Of a DNA stretch of 64,000 nt, positions 1-11,993 are shown piece after piece. Origin of the DNA: Microthyrium microscopicum (Eukaryota; Ascomycota; Dothideomycetes; Microthyriales; Microthyriaceae). Below the pieces are notes generated by a model that saw only the letters and a program-made list of their open reading frames with translations, was not told where the DNA came from and did no database searches. Within the stretch, counting starts at the first letter, position 1. The number at the start of each line of letters is the position of its first letter. The position numbers were made by a program, and so were the translations under genes. The stretch covers positions 577,481-641,480 of the forward strand of contig MU004232.1 in NCBI GenBank assembly GCA_010405405.1, read 5' to 3'.

Positions 1-583
1 TTAGTATAGTCTTTTATTAAGATTACTATAATACTAGCAATATTATACTAAGGAATAAGATTTAAATCTTCTTCTTCTTTTAATACGTTAAAATCTTCTT
101 TATATAATATAGAGAATTAGTTTTTTTCTTACTATATTAAAGTTATAAATATATAGAAAGAAATAATATAGATATTAGAAGTATTCTTATCTTTCTTTTC
201 TATAACTACTTAGCCTTTATAATTAACTATAATAGAGTAGTATAAAGCTATATAGCCTTAGAAATAGTACTTAGAGTAGAAGCCTAATATTTACTAGCTT
301 TCTTAGAGTATAACTTTATACTTATTAACTTAAGGGTCTCTAAGGATAATATTATAGTTAGTAATTTTTATAATAAAGTATAAGACTTATTTAAGATAAA
401 TACTAATATATAAGGTAATAAATACTATATAAGTTATAGTAGTAATAATATAACTATTAGCTATCTTAGCTTAATATAGTCTTAATATTTTAATAGATTT
501 AAGACTATAAAGTTAGAGGTAATAAGAGTTAATAATACTAAATATACTACTACCTATATTAATAAAGATTTTTACTTTAGTAT

Positions 584-795
584 TATAAGGATCCTAGAGA
601 TACGGGAGCCGTAGTAGATTAAGATAGTATATTGAATGCAAAGCTAGGGAAGAGAGATCTAGAGCTACGGAAGCAAGCTGAAGTAGTAGATAGGATCCGC
701 GCACGGACCACCCGCACGTGACTATGACGTCACCGTGCAGGGGTAGCCCCTCCAGGGCAAGACCGCTGTCAAGCCTATGAAGAGGAATCATCACA
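584..795. repeat. Left LTR of the miniature element (212 bp)
   Basis: This is a direct repeat of 4074-4285 of identical length, about 96% identical by eye. It contains the palindromic motif TGACGTCA near 727-733, a CRE-like site that is also present in the other copy. Confidence 0.85.
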
Positions 796-1018
796 CGAGC
801 CCCCCTTTAAAATCAGTGCTCCTAAACTGAAACCTGCTCCTGCTTGCAAGAAGATCCTTTGAAAATTGACTGTGGAGTGGAAAACCTGCGGGAACCATGA
901 AGACAGGTAAAAAACCACTCTTTTGTTGTTATTGTGAAGCCATCGAGACGTACCGTGGATTGCCGTGTTTTGCCGGAGATCTTCCGCTTGGACCAAAAAT
1001 TGAATTTTGGGAATCTGC

Positions 1019-3692
1019 TAGTGATGCGGATTAAGGCACTTAATCCGTATGCCCTAATCCATAGTGTGCCCCGTTATAATACAGGTGTACTAGATCCGTA
1101 TAGATTAATGCATTTAATTAGTATAATAAGAGGACACGTAACGGATTTAGCATCTTTAGGACTTTATTAGGGTTAGTACAAGATTAGTCCTAATTAATCT
1201 CTCTCCTATTATACTATAATAACTTTATAAAGATTAGTCTTAACATTACTAAATAATTTTAATAGTATTTAGGTCCTAAAATAAAAATTTTTTAACGTCT
1301 ATATATTTATCTCATTATGCTCTATATAATAATACTAATCTTTTAGTAATTTAAAGCATATTTACATTATTAATCTACTTCTAAGAACACTACAATCTTT
1401 AATTAATTTCTTTACTATTATTTACTATATTACGCCGTAGAAGGCTAAATCAAACTCTATAAGAACGAGTAGATCTTCTATAATACTAGATATTACTCCT
1501 AAATACTAATATTACTACAACACCTTAATATTCCTATTACTATTACTAATATTAGCTAAATTGAAATTTTAATCGTTTTAAGAAATATACTCGTAAAGAG
1601 GGCTATCTTACAACTTCCTTATAAGCTCTACCCGCTAAGATTTAAGCTCCTATAGTAGTTTTACGTGCTTAAAAGCAAATACAATAAGACAAACGCTATA
1701 TAAAGAGGATTATTTAAGAAGCGCTTCCTTTGAATTCCTATAATAAAATATGTTATCTTACTACCTACGCGCATAAAGTTAAAAGCGCTTAATTAGTAGA
1801 TATTCCTACTTATTTACTACTATTAAGGCATTAAGTATTAGATCTTATTAAAGACATCTATAACAAGGATCTTATAAAGCTAAAAGCTATACTTAAATAC
1901 TAACTTTTCTTAAACTTCTTATTAGATAAAAGCGTAAATTAAGTAAGTTAATAGATAGCTAATTTCTATATTATAGTACTAGCACTTAGTTCTTTCTATC
2001 TTAAAGTCATTAATTTAGGTAGAGAACACGCTACAGCTATAGCGTTAACAATATATCTATTACACGCCCTAGAGAAGTAGACTAAAGAAGATTTTACGCG
2101 CGTTAATTTAATTAGCTCCAACACGTATAATACTATGCGTGCCGTTATAGATATGCTTTTAAAACACCCTTAAGAAGCCTTTAAGAAGTGTTCTTTTATA
2201 CTCTACGATTTTTATAGTCTTTAGCTTCTTATAAAAGATATTTTAAAAAGAATTCCTACTCTAGAAGCTATTTTAGCAAAGATTACTAAGCTTGTAGTCT
2301 AGTTTAGGACGAGGAAGCTATATTTTAGATAACTTTATAAGTTTTAACGTTAGAAGCTTATAGGTAGAACTTACGGTATTAGATTATTAGTAATTACTTG
2401 CTAGGGGTCCTAATTTAGTATTATTTAATTACTTTTACGTAGTAAGGCTATATTTAAAGCTTTTGCCTATTATATAAACGTACTAGGCAATACTACAGCG
2501 GCACAGGCTAAAAATAGACCAATTTTTAAGCTTATAAAGAGCTTATAGTTTTAGTACAATATAAGGTTCCTTTAACGGATTTGTAAGCCTCTTTACATTA
2601 CGTAAAAGAGCTTAGAGGGCTTAAAACACTATTTAGGCAAAGTAATTTAAAGGTAGAAGGCTATTAAAGCTAGCTAGTTAACACTTACTATAGAATATCC
2701 TAAAGTTACTAGAATTTATAGTATTTAATAAGAACTACTTTAATTTCTAGAGAAACGACTATAGGAGTAAATTACTAATAATAACTAACTAGCTAACGCA
2801 TTAAATCCCTCTACTATAAATCTTTTAAAACCTTTAGATATAAGTGCTTATTTAGCTTATCTTTAAGCTTTTGAAAGACGTTTTAAAGCTTATAATTCTA
2901 CGCTAAAAGATAATCAAGATAAAGCTTAAAAAGAGGCTAAAGAAGTTACTTTTGCATTCAGAGCTTTTAGGAATAAATAGGGTACTTTTATAATATCTAG
3001 TAATTAGGCTAAAGCATAGAATTACTAACAACTACTACATTTCTAAGAATGTCTTCAAATAGCTAGTCTAAAGTTATCTAGTATTACTATTAGGCTATTT
3101 AATACTATAGCTAACTCTATGCTCTCTAAAAGATCATTTTTAGTGATTAATTAGGTCTAAAATTCTTATTAAATATAATTAACTATAGATTGCGTAAATA
3201 TGTTAGTTTTTAGCTATATAAACAGCAAAAAGCTTAATTAGATAACAATATAACCTAGTACTTATTATATAGGTGGCGACCTATTTACACTAGTCTATTA
3301 GTATATATTTACTACTAATAAAGAAGACGCTCTTAATAAGCTATTTTATAAGCGCTAAAGATTAAATTCAATTAAGATAGAGGGTAGTAATAAAGATTAG
3401 CTAAATATATCTAATATTAAAGTTAAAGTCCGCGCTAGGGAAGAATTAACTTAGTAGGTATTAGCTAATATTATAAATTATATTTAAGAGTTGTAGCAAA
3501 TAATACTAGATTCTAATATAGGTCTTAACCTTTAAAACAATACTAAAAACATTATATTTAGTTAAGTAATTACAAAGTTATAAATTCTTCAAGATATTAA
3601 TGTTTTTAGTGAGCAGGATTCTAGCCCTCTGATTGGATAATTAGGTCTTAGCGGATTAACGGTATGCCCTCTAATCTAGAGCAGCATTACTA
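1019..3692. mobile_element. RIP-mutated hAT-type DNA transposon nested in the LTR element
   Basis: The 8-bp sequence GAATCTGC occurs at 1011-1018 and again at 3693-3700, directly flanking this segment; 8-bp duplications are diagnostic of hAT transposition. The ends are imperfect inverted repeats: TAGTGATGCGG at the left and, read on the minus strand, TAGTAATGCTG at the right. Subterminal copies of an AATCCGTA-like motif, on both strands, lie within about 150 bp of the left end and again near the right end, which is also typical of hAT elements. The length of 2674 bp suits a once autonomous copy. The interior is saturated with RIP-type TA and stops, so a transposase cannot be read. The class rests on the ends and target duplication, not on protein similarity. 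Confidence 0.75.
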
Positions 3693-4073
3693 GAATCTGC
3701 TAACGTTCCCATCCCTTCTACTCCCATTATTTCGGTAGGATCCTGCCAACTACTAGTTCTTCTCGTCTCCTAAGGGACCACCCAAAAATCCTCTTAGGGA
3801 CCGTTTGTAGCGTCAGTACTCTAAGGAATAAACGTATATTAGGGAGTTTGGAATGTAGAGGAGTCGTTTTTGAATATTGGTGGGGCATGCGTCGACGCAG
3901 AGGCTATTTGGTAGTCCGAGCGTCCGCGGACACGTCATTGAATTTACGCGTTGAATTTCCGCGCTTTTTGGAATAGCTGCGCGCTCGCTTCGCGCGCTGA
4001 AGAGCCTATTCAAACCGATAGCTAGTTCCCGCGGGGTAAGCGCGGGAGTTGAAGTTTGAAGAGCTTTGCATTA

Positions 4074-4285
4074 TGTGAGGATCCTAGAGATACGGGAGCC
4101 GTAGTAGATTAAGATAGTATATTGAATGCAAAGCTAGAGAAGAGAGATCTAGAGCTACGGAAGCGAGCTGAAGTAGTAGATAGGATCCGCGCACGGACCA
4201 CCCGCACGTGACTATGACGTCACCGTGCAGGGGTAGCCCCTCCAGGGCAAGACTGCTGTCAAGCCTGTAAAGAGGAATTATTACA
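4074..4285. repeat. Right LTR of the miniature element (212 bp)
   Basis: This is a direct repeat of 584-795. It begins TGTGAGGATCC and is followed at once by AGTAT, which matches the five bases just before the left LTR. The sequence just inside (about 3900-4073) has normal base composition and no reading frame. Confidence 0.85.
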
Positions 4286-7172
4286 AGTATAGAAGCTATC
4301 TAAGAGAAAGATACTTCTTATAGTACTCTACTATTATTTTACTTTTAGAATAGTATTAGTTTCTAGTAATTAATTAATTAGTAAATAGGTAGTAAACACG
4401 CAAACTACTATTATACTATAATAAGGTTCTTCCTTAGATTTAGATTTACTTAAGTAAGCTTAAATAGCTTCTATCTAGTATTTCTTTTATTTATTTTATA
4501 CCTTATTAGAGTTTAGCTTATCTACGTATTAATATAGAGAAGCTACGCATTTCCTTAATATTAGCTATAAGTTAAAGGTATATTATTATTATCTTTTATA
4601 CTTAGAGTATAGTATAACTAAGAAGTATAAATTAAAGCTAATTTAGCTTAGATATTATTATTAAATATAGTATCTTTACCTTAGTAGAATATAGTTTTAG
4701 CTTATAGATTATAGCCTTTATTACTATATTATAGGTAGCGTTTTTCTTTCTTAAGGTATAAGAATAGAGTATTACTATAATATAGAATTATCTTTTAAGT
4801 ATTTTTATTTTTATTTTTATTTTTATTCTTATCCTTATTATTAAACTTCTTATAATTTAAGAAGTAATTAACTTATTATAGTTTCGTTATAAATTTAGCG
4901 TTTATAGTTACTTTACTAGTATAGAAATAGCTTATTAGCTCTTTAGTAATTATATTATATATATAAGTTAGTTTATTAGTATTAGATAAGTAAGCTTTAT
5001 TAGTTTTACTAGTAAACTTAACTAGGTAAGAGCTTAAGTTATTAGTCTTCTTTATCTTATTAAATAGATTCTATAACTAAAGGAGAGTAGCTTTACGCTT
5101 ATTAGTACTTTTAAAATAGTAATTAAGGTCGTTCTAAAACTCTACTATAGAAGTATATAGGTTAGGTATATTATATTAAGCGTAATTAATAATAAAGCTA
5201 ATAGTAAGGTCTTTATATTTACTATAAACCTAAATAGCTTAAGATAGCTTAGTAAGAAAAGTATATACTTTATAGTAAAGGTAGTCTTTAACTTTAAGCT
5301 TCTATTAAGGATATAAGTCTTACTTTTTACTATTATAAGTACTAAGATTTTACTACTCTTATATAGAGTTAGTCTTAGAGCTTACTAATACTTTTAAGAT
5401 AAGTATAGCACTCTTAGTATTAAGATAAAGATTTAAGTATAAATAGCTCTAAGAGGATAGTATAGTGTCTTCTTTATTAAAGTCTATTTAGTATACTAGT
5501 TTTTTAGTCTTATAGGTTAAGTTACTTAGTTAATCTTTAAGATCTTAGATTTTTCCTTTTAGAAGTATAATCTAATTACGCTTTTTAGTATAGAAGTTAT
5601 ATAGATACTTAATAATATCTATAACTCTAATTACTTTATAGTAATTAATTATATTTTATTCCTTAAGGTATAGTTATTACTTAATTAACTAATAAGCTTT
5701 ACTTATAATTTAAGTAGCTTTACTTTCTAAAGTATAGATATATTACTATAGAAGAGAATTTTGTATTATAGCGTTATTATATATAGTAGAGAGGTCTAAT
5801 ATACTATCTTTATTATATTAGTATTCTTTTAATAAATTTACTAAGTTAATATATATAGCTTTAAAAGTAATGCTTATAGCTTAGGTAGATTTAATGTAGT
5901 TATAGAATTATTTAAACTAAGTATTAGTATAAAAGCTAATACTATAAATAAAGCTTATTCTATCCTTAATAACTTCTAGCTCTATTTTGCCTTAAATATA
6001 GTAGAGTATAATAAGGTTAATAAGTATAGATCTAATCTTTCCTTCTAGGTTTAGAGACTCTTATACTTAGAATACTACTTAGTCTTATATAAGGTACGTA
6101 AAGATAATATAGGTTTAATCTTATAGAGTAATACTAATATATATTATAAAGTACTATAGATATTAACCTTTAAGAGTAATCTAATTAATTTAATCTTAGT
6201 CTAGTAGATATAGTTATACGTTATAATATACTACTTTCTTACCTTTATTCTTTTTAAATATATTCTAAGCGTTACCTTTAGGTTATTTAATAATATTTAA
6301 TAGGATTAGGGCTTAGGCTAGAGAAGGATAGTAAAAGTAGATAAAGGAATAGCGCTAGCTATAGCTATAAAGTAGTATAGGTATATTATTATTACTATTA
6401 AGGTTATTAATATTTAACTACTATATAGTAGACTAAGTCTCTTAGAGCTATTAAATTTTAGATTATAAGCACGTCTCTAACTAAAGACTACTAATTAGTT
6501 TGCTAGATATAGTCTATAAAATTAATATTATATAATAATAAGTAAGTAACACTAGTACGTAAGGTTTAGCTAAGGTCTTCTAAATAATTTACTTTATTAG
6601 AGTAGTAAGTTTAGAATAGAGTTTAAGCGTTTTATTTAAAAGTAATTCTTAATTTAGGTTTATTACTATTAATTTAAGTATATAGAAAGAGATATAGGTA
6701 TAGGACGAAGCTATTACTATAAGTCTAGTAGATATAGAGTAGAAGATGCTAAAATCTTCTTCTTAATTACTAATTAGTCTATACTAGTAGAGTTATTTAG
6801 TCCTTATACGTAAATCTTTACGCTAGTAGGGTTATTATTCTTATAGGTCTAAAGACCTATTTTTATATAGAATAGTAGATTTTAGACGCACAAATTATTA
6901 AATCTTATAATATTAGTAAGCACGTTTTAAAAAAAGGTTTTAAATATTAGAGTAATCTTAGTTTTATATTAGAGAGCTATAGATATAAGGAGTATAATCT
7001 AGATATAGATATAATTTAAGAAAACTAAGATAGAAAATCTAGAAGAGGGATTAGGGCTAATAGGAGATAAGCTCTATACTAGCTAAACCTTAGGCGCTAA
7101 GCCCTTAGTATTACGTAATAAGGATACTAGAGATCTTATAAAGAGATCTTAATAGAGAGGATCCGTAACACT
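4286..7172 (-). mobile_element. Degraded outer retroelement relic, family unassigned
   Basis: Removing the miniature LTR element (584-4285) and one copy of AGTAT joins 1-583 to this segment, so both are parts of one older repeat that extends beyond the left edge. On the minus strand a sequence starting TGTTACGGATCC at 7172 resembles a fungal LTR start, which would put the right-hand boundary there with the element on the minus strand. It is broken throughout by RIP and no protein can be read. Calling it an LTR element is tentative. Confidence 0.35.
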
Positions 7173-10100
7173 CTAAACCTAGTCTATTATAAGAGATAAA
7201 TATAACTAAAGGATTCTTATAGAATACTAATATATTTAGGCTAATTATAATGCTTAGTAGTTTTATATACCTTAGTACTAGCTTATAATATTTAAGATTA
7301 GAATAAAGATAGTAAAAGGCTACTTCTAGATAAAAGATTATTCTATATATAAATATAGGTAAGGTACCTATAAAAAAGAAAAGAAAAATTAACCTTTTAT
7401 TATCTTTTTTATAACTTTTCTTAATTATATTTATTTAAAGAAACTATTTATAAGAAATTACTTTTATTTATTATTAATTTAAGTAAACTATTATAAGTAA
7501 TAATAATTAAAATTAAACTTTTAGATCTTCTTAGTAATTCCTAAGACTATTACTAAGGTTATTTAAATATAATAAGCTATTTCTAAATCTTTCTAGTAAT
7601 TCCTAGAACTATTACTAAAAGCTTTCTTATAAAATATTTAATAGTAAGAAATAGGAAACCTAAATAACCTAAATTTCTAAGCTAACCTACTATTTTCTAG
7701 TTTTAAAATAATATAAGCCTAATACTACTTTTCTCTATTCCTTAGAAGATAATTAACTTTAAGAATCTAGTCCTATTTTTTTCTTTATATAAGTAAGCTA
7801 ATATACTTTTTCTTTATTAGAACTAAACGTAGTTAGTAAAGCTCCTAAATAACTTAAAAATAATATAGATAATAAGCTACTAGTAGAGCTATAAATAAAA
7901 GTAATAAGTAGTCTAATAACTACTTATATTAATTATATAGTACCTATACTTACTTTCTTTATTATAAATAAGTAATCTTATTTACTATTTAAGGTATAAT
8001 TTATATAAGCCTTATTAAATATAAAATTGCTCTTTATATCTTAAAAGACTATATAATTATACTAAGTAATAACTTCTTTATCTAAGAGCTTAAGTATATA
8101 GTAGTATTTATATTTATTATAATACTAGTTAAGTTAGTAACTCTAAATATAAGCTATAGCTACTTATAACTTATTACTATTAGATAATAAATTAGTTATT
8201 ACTATAGTAGCTAGCTTAGTCTAAGTAAGACTATACTTAACGTAATACTTAAGTAATACTAGGATTTCTTAAGAGATTTTAACTCTTTAATTCTAAAGAT
8301 TCTATAGAACTTAGATAAGCTTATTCTAAGTCTTCTTCTTATACGTTTATAGCTAGTAGTTTAAATAGATTAATTAACTACTTATTATAGTATAAGCTAT
8401 ATTATTAGGTAAATACTTATAAGTCTACTTATTAAGCTTCTTTAAGAGAGCTAAATAATAATCTAAACTAGGCTTTATCTTAATTTAAGGCTTAGATAAG
8501 GTCTTATATATATTATCTTACTTCTTTATAAGCTAATATAATAGTATCTTTATCTTTTCCTTACCTAAAGACTTAATATATTTTAGTTTATTCTTAGAAA
8601 TATTTAAGAAGCTAGTCTTACTAACTATATACTTATATATTTATAGAATACTATAAGTTTACTCTAGCTTAGGTATTATATAGTAATAATAGCCCTAACT
8701 ATATTCTTAGTTAATAACTTAGTATAAGGTTATTTTAAAGTATACTAAGTTATTTTAAATATACTAAAGTATATTTTTTACTACTTAAACTTAGGAATAT
8801 ATTATATTTTACTTTATATATACCTATATAGAATTAAGTAGTATAGTATTTAAGAAGTTATAGTCTAGACTAAAAGTATTAATAATATAAGTATTAAATA
8901 TTATAAATAGCTTAATCTTATTTTAATTTAGAAGACTTATTTCTTAAAGCTATTAAAGTATTACCTATATTAAAATATCTTCCTTAATAGAACTTATTTT
9001 TTATTTAGGTATTTCTTAAGTAGCTTATTTATAAGCTAACTTCTACTAATAAAAGAACTTACTCTTTAAGACTAAAGGATATTATCTAAACATAGGTAAT
9101 TATTTATAAGATTATTTTATTTTAGAATTAATATTATAGTAGCTTATAAAAGCTTACTAGTAAGCCTCCTTAGAAGAAGGATTTAAATAGCTAATACTCT
9201 ATTAATAACTAGATCTAACTAGAGAAAGTAAAAAGTAGTTATTATTATTCTTTATACTTAGGAATCTTAATATACTACTTTATTAGCTATAAGCTTTAGC
9301 TAGAAAAGATAAATATATAAATATATTTATAAATAATTATAGACGTTCTTTAAAATAAGGTTAAGTAACTAGACTTAGAAATTAAGTAGTAAAACTTAGA
9401 GCTTACTATAAAAATTTAGCTTAATTACGCTAAGCCTAAGAAACTTAAGAGTAAGTACTATACTTTCTAGATATTTTTAAAAATAATATAGTTAGCTTAG
9501 TATAAGGAGCTATCTTAAAAAGCTTTTATAATTAAGAGCTTAAGAAGAATTAAGGATTAAAGAAGAGGAATATATAGAGCTACTTATACTTAATAATATT
9601 AAAAGTATAAGAGAGAATCTACTTCTACTAGCTTAAAGTATTATAGAAGTATAATAAAAAAGAAGAAAAGAAGATAATAAATTATAAAGCTTTATAGATA
9701 TAGGATTAAGCTCTTATCTTATATTTATTTAGACTAGTAATTACTACCTAATTCTTTATTACTACCTATATATTACTTCTTATAAACTTTATTCTTTAAG
9801 GCCTTAGAGCATAGGTTATATATATCTCTTACTAGATTAAGTAGCCTTAATATATCTATATAAACTTCTTATAATTCCTTAATTTACTACTATTAATAGC
9901 CTCTATATAAATAAATCTTCTTAAAAAGATTAAGAACTATAAATACTTAAGTACTATTTATAATAGTTTAACTTAGATCTTAAGAAAAATCTTAGAAAGA
10001 TAATTCCTTAAAGATTACCTTATAGTATAACTAAAGTAATAGCTCTAGACCCTAAGTAAAAATTCTTTATTAATTATTATAATATTCTTTTTATTTTACT

Positions 10101-10265
10101 TATTTATTAAAGCTATAACTATAAGATTTATAATCTTAGAAAAGTTTACGTTAATAAGAAAGAATATTATAATAAAGAATATATTAAGGGATTAAATAAT
10201 CGTAGGACCTAATTAGGAATAATATAATTCCCTAATTAGCGTATCCTAAAAACTATATTAGGCCC
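7173..10265. repeat. AT-rich RIP-mutated remainder, element type unknown
   Basis: Composition is as in the rest of the island: few CA/TG, abundant TA, stops in every frame. I could not find paired terminal repeats or a target duplication, so the element or elements here remain unnamed. It gives way to normal composition near 10265. Confidence 0.6.
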
Positions 10266-10353
10266 TTAGACTCCCATAGTAATTAACCACGCTTTATTTC
10301 TCATATTCTTACAACATTGTCTACATGTACCAACGCACGGATGTTGCTTCTCA

Positions 10354-11397
10354 TCATCGCCTCCCAAGCCACCACCAATCAGAGTCCTCAGCCCCGCAGC
10401 GTACCTGACTACCAGTTGACTCCCCAGCTCTCTCTAACTTCATCTCCTCCATCCACCATTCAAGCATGTTTTGGGACTTGAGGCTGCCTACTAACACTTC
10501 CAAGTGAGCTCGAATATTGCCTCTGATCTCCCTCCATGCGAATTGAGCAATTAAAGCTTCAACGCAGCGCCACATGAGCCCCGGGTATAATATAGTCTCG
10601 GTCAGCGCTTACCATGTCCAATTTTCATTCTACCCTTGCGCAGCGGGATAAGATCTTGACTGGCTTCTGCACGAACTTAGGCTGAAGAGCTAGGAAAAGA
10701 AAGTGGAATGTCTCACTTGGGTAGTACCTTCCAACATATTCTCTCCATAGCAGGTGCATAAAAACATATCAATGGAGATTGCAATTCTACAAGCGACTTT
10801 CGATGCAATAGTGCTTCATGACCCAAAGTGCTGCACACGCAAATTACCGAAGAAGTAATCTTACTGGACTAAATAATCCCGTTTTGGCAAGTATCTACAT
10901 CATCCCAGGATGGACATGGCGATGTTACAGACGTCGTCCTCAACTCGGGAATCGTCAGTCACTGATGTATCGCTTTCTCTCTTGGTACATGCAACTTAGC
11001 AACTTCTCTTGCTTACATCGAGTATACTCAAACCCTTCAAAGGGGCAGTCTGATCATTAGCACCAATCTCAACTCCTTCCAACCCGTCCCTGTACACACC
11101 CTTATATGGCACATTTACATGCTGAAATTCTCTGAATATTTTTCAACTCCAGCTCAACTATTGATCTTTAGTCTCAAGGCGTCCATAAACTCCTCTGGCA
11201 ACTTCCCACTCTAGCAACATGTGCCTCTTCACACAGCAAAGTGGTGTTTGGCTGATCAAGTAACTCCAAGGCAAAGCTGCAGAGCGTGTGGGTATAAAGT
11301 CTCTCCACCACCACTCGAACACTATCTTTCTTACATCCACTTTCAAGACATTCTTGAGCAACCAAAAATCCATTTCACCAAGGTCTAGTATTCCCAC
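10354..11397 (-). pseudogene. Possible decayed protein-coding locus
   Basis: This gene-free stretch between the island and the helicase gene has ordinary composition. On the minus strand several short amino-acid-like segments follow one another: about 11365-11174, about 10800-10640, then 10575-10354 (beginning MWRCVEALIAQF and containing NMLEWWMEEMKLE). Possible splice donors such as GTAAGCG at about 10610 and GTACGC at about 10405 lie between or after them. No continuous gene model works and no family is recognised. It may be a relic left by the adjoining transposon island, or chance. Confidence 0.2.
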
Positions 11398-11993
11398 AAG
11401 TCAACCCTCCAAAGACACACTCTTATCACAATTCTACGGAGCTTTAAAAGGCTTTTAGCCCCAAAAACAAGGTAGCAAGACTTCTCAAAGTCCGAAACAC
11501 CCAAGATCTAAATACCCAAATCACAGGTTGCCCCAGGCAGCCAAAAATTTCTCATTCTCCTCTCACACCCACCCTTAACATCGAAATATCACCAGCAGAT
11601 CCAGCAGCTTCATTCCAGTGTCCGTCTGGTCTCCTTCCGAGATTAGAAGCGGATACTGGCTTCATTGAGTCTTTGAGTAAGTCACGACTCACGAAATCAT
11701 CAACACTTATTTCCTCCAAAAGATCTGCAATTCACTCGAACTTTCCCACATCCACGATTCAAAAACATTCCCCCCACAAAAGCTTTCTCCAGAATCCACT
11801 CACACCACCAAGTACTATTTCCTCGAGCTCCTCAACCACTAAAATCGAACCAAAAGCTACCCTCCATCTCGCCAACCTTTATCTACGATACCTTCGCCCC
11901 AGAAACCACCCAAATCTCTACAAATCAAATCGAACTACCACCCTTATCATCGCCGACATTCCTTCAACAACTCCTCACCTCGAAATCAGAGTA

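Larger units (their letters stand above)
584..4285. mobile_element. Miniature LTR element (TRIM-like) interrupted by a hAT insertion
   Basis: Two 212-bp direct repeats with TG...CA-type ends bound this element, and the 5-bp sequence AGTAT lies immediately outside both ends (579-583 and 4286-4290), as expected for an integrase target-site duplication. If the nested DNA transposon at 1019-3692 is set aside, only about 600 bp lies between the repeats. It shows no capsid, polymerase or integrase reading frame, so the element looks like a non-autonomous terminal-repeat retrotransposon in miniature. In outline it looks whole, apart from one large insertion. The repeats differ at about nine positions, essentially all transitions, so the insertion is fairly recent or was too short for efficient RIP. 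Orientation is undetermined. Confidence 0.85.
1..10265. repeat. RIP-degraded AT-rich transposon island
   Basis: The whole stretch is AT-rich, with TA greatly over-represented and CA/TG almost absent. That is the composition left by repeat-induced point mutation, which turns CpA into TpA in duplicated fungal DNA. No open frame of any length survives, and stops are dense on both strands. Normal composition resumes sharply near 10265. Two segments inside it (about 584-1018 and 3600-4285) keep near-normal composition; they belong to a miniature LTR element described separately. No host gene is visible here. The right boundary carries a short palindrome around 10205-10245 (CCTAATTAGG and a second CCTAATTAG). 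Confidence 0.9.

Noticed and set aside
1019-3692. Tc1/mariner reading of the nested element (TA duplication)
   Set aside because: The longer 8-bp duplication GAATCTGC with TAGTGATGCGG-type ends fits hAT better than a TA duplication.
11673-11993. Upstream extension of the helicase reading frame
   Set aside because: The frame is open, but it has no ATG before 11994, and the sequence is Ser/Pro/Thr-rich leader-like DNA. The ATG at 11994 has a good context.
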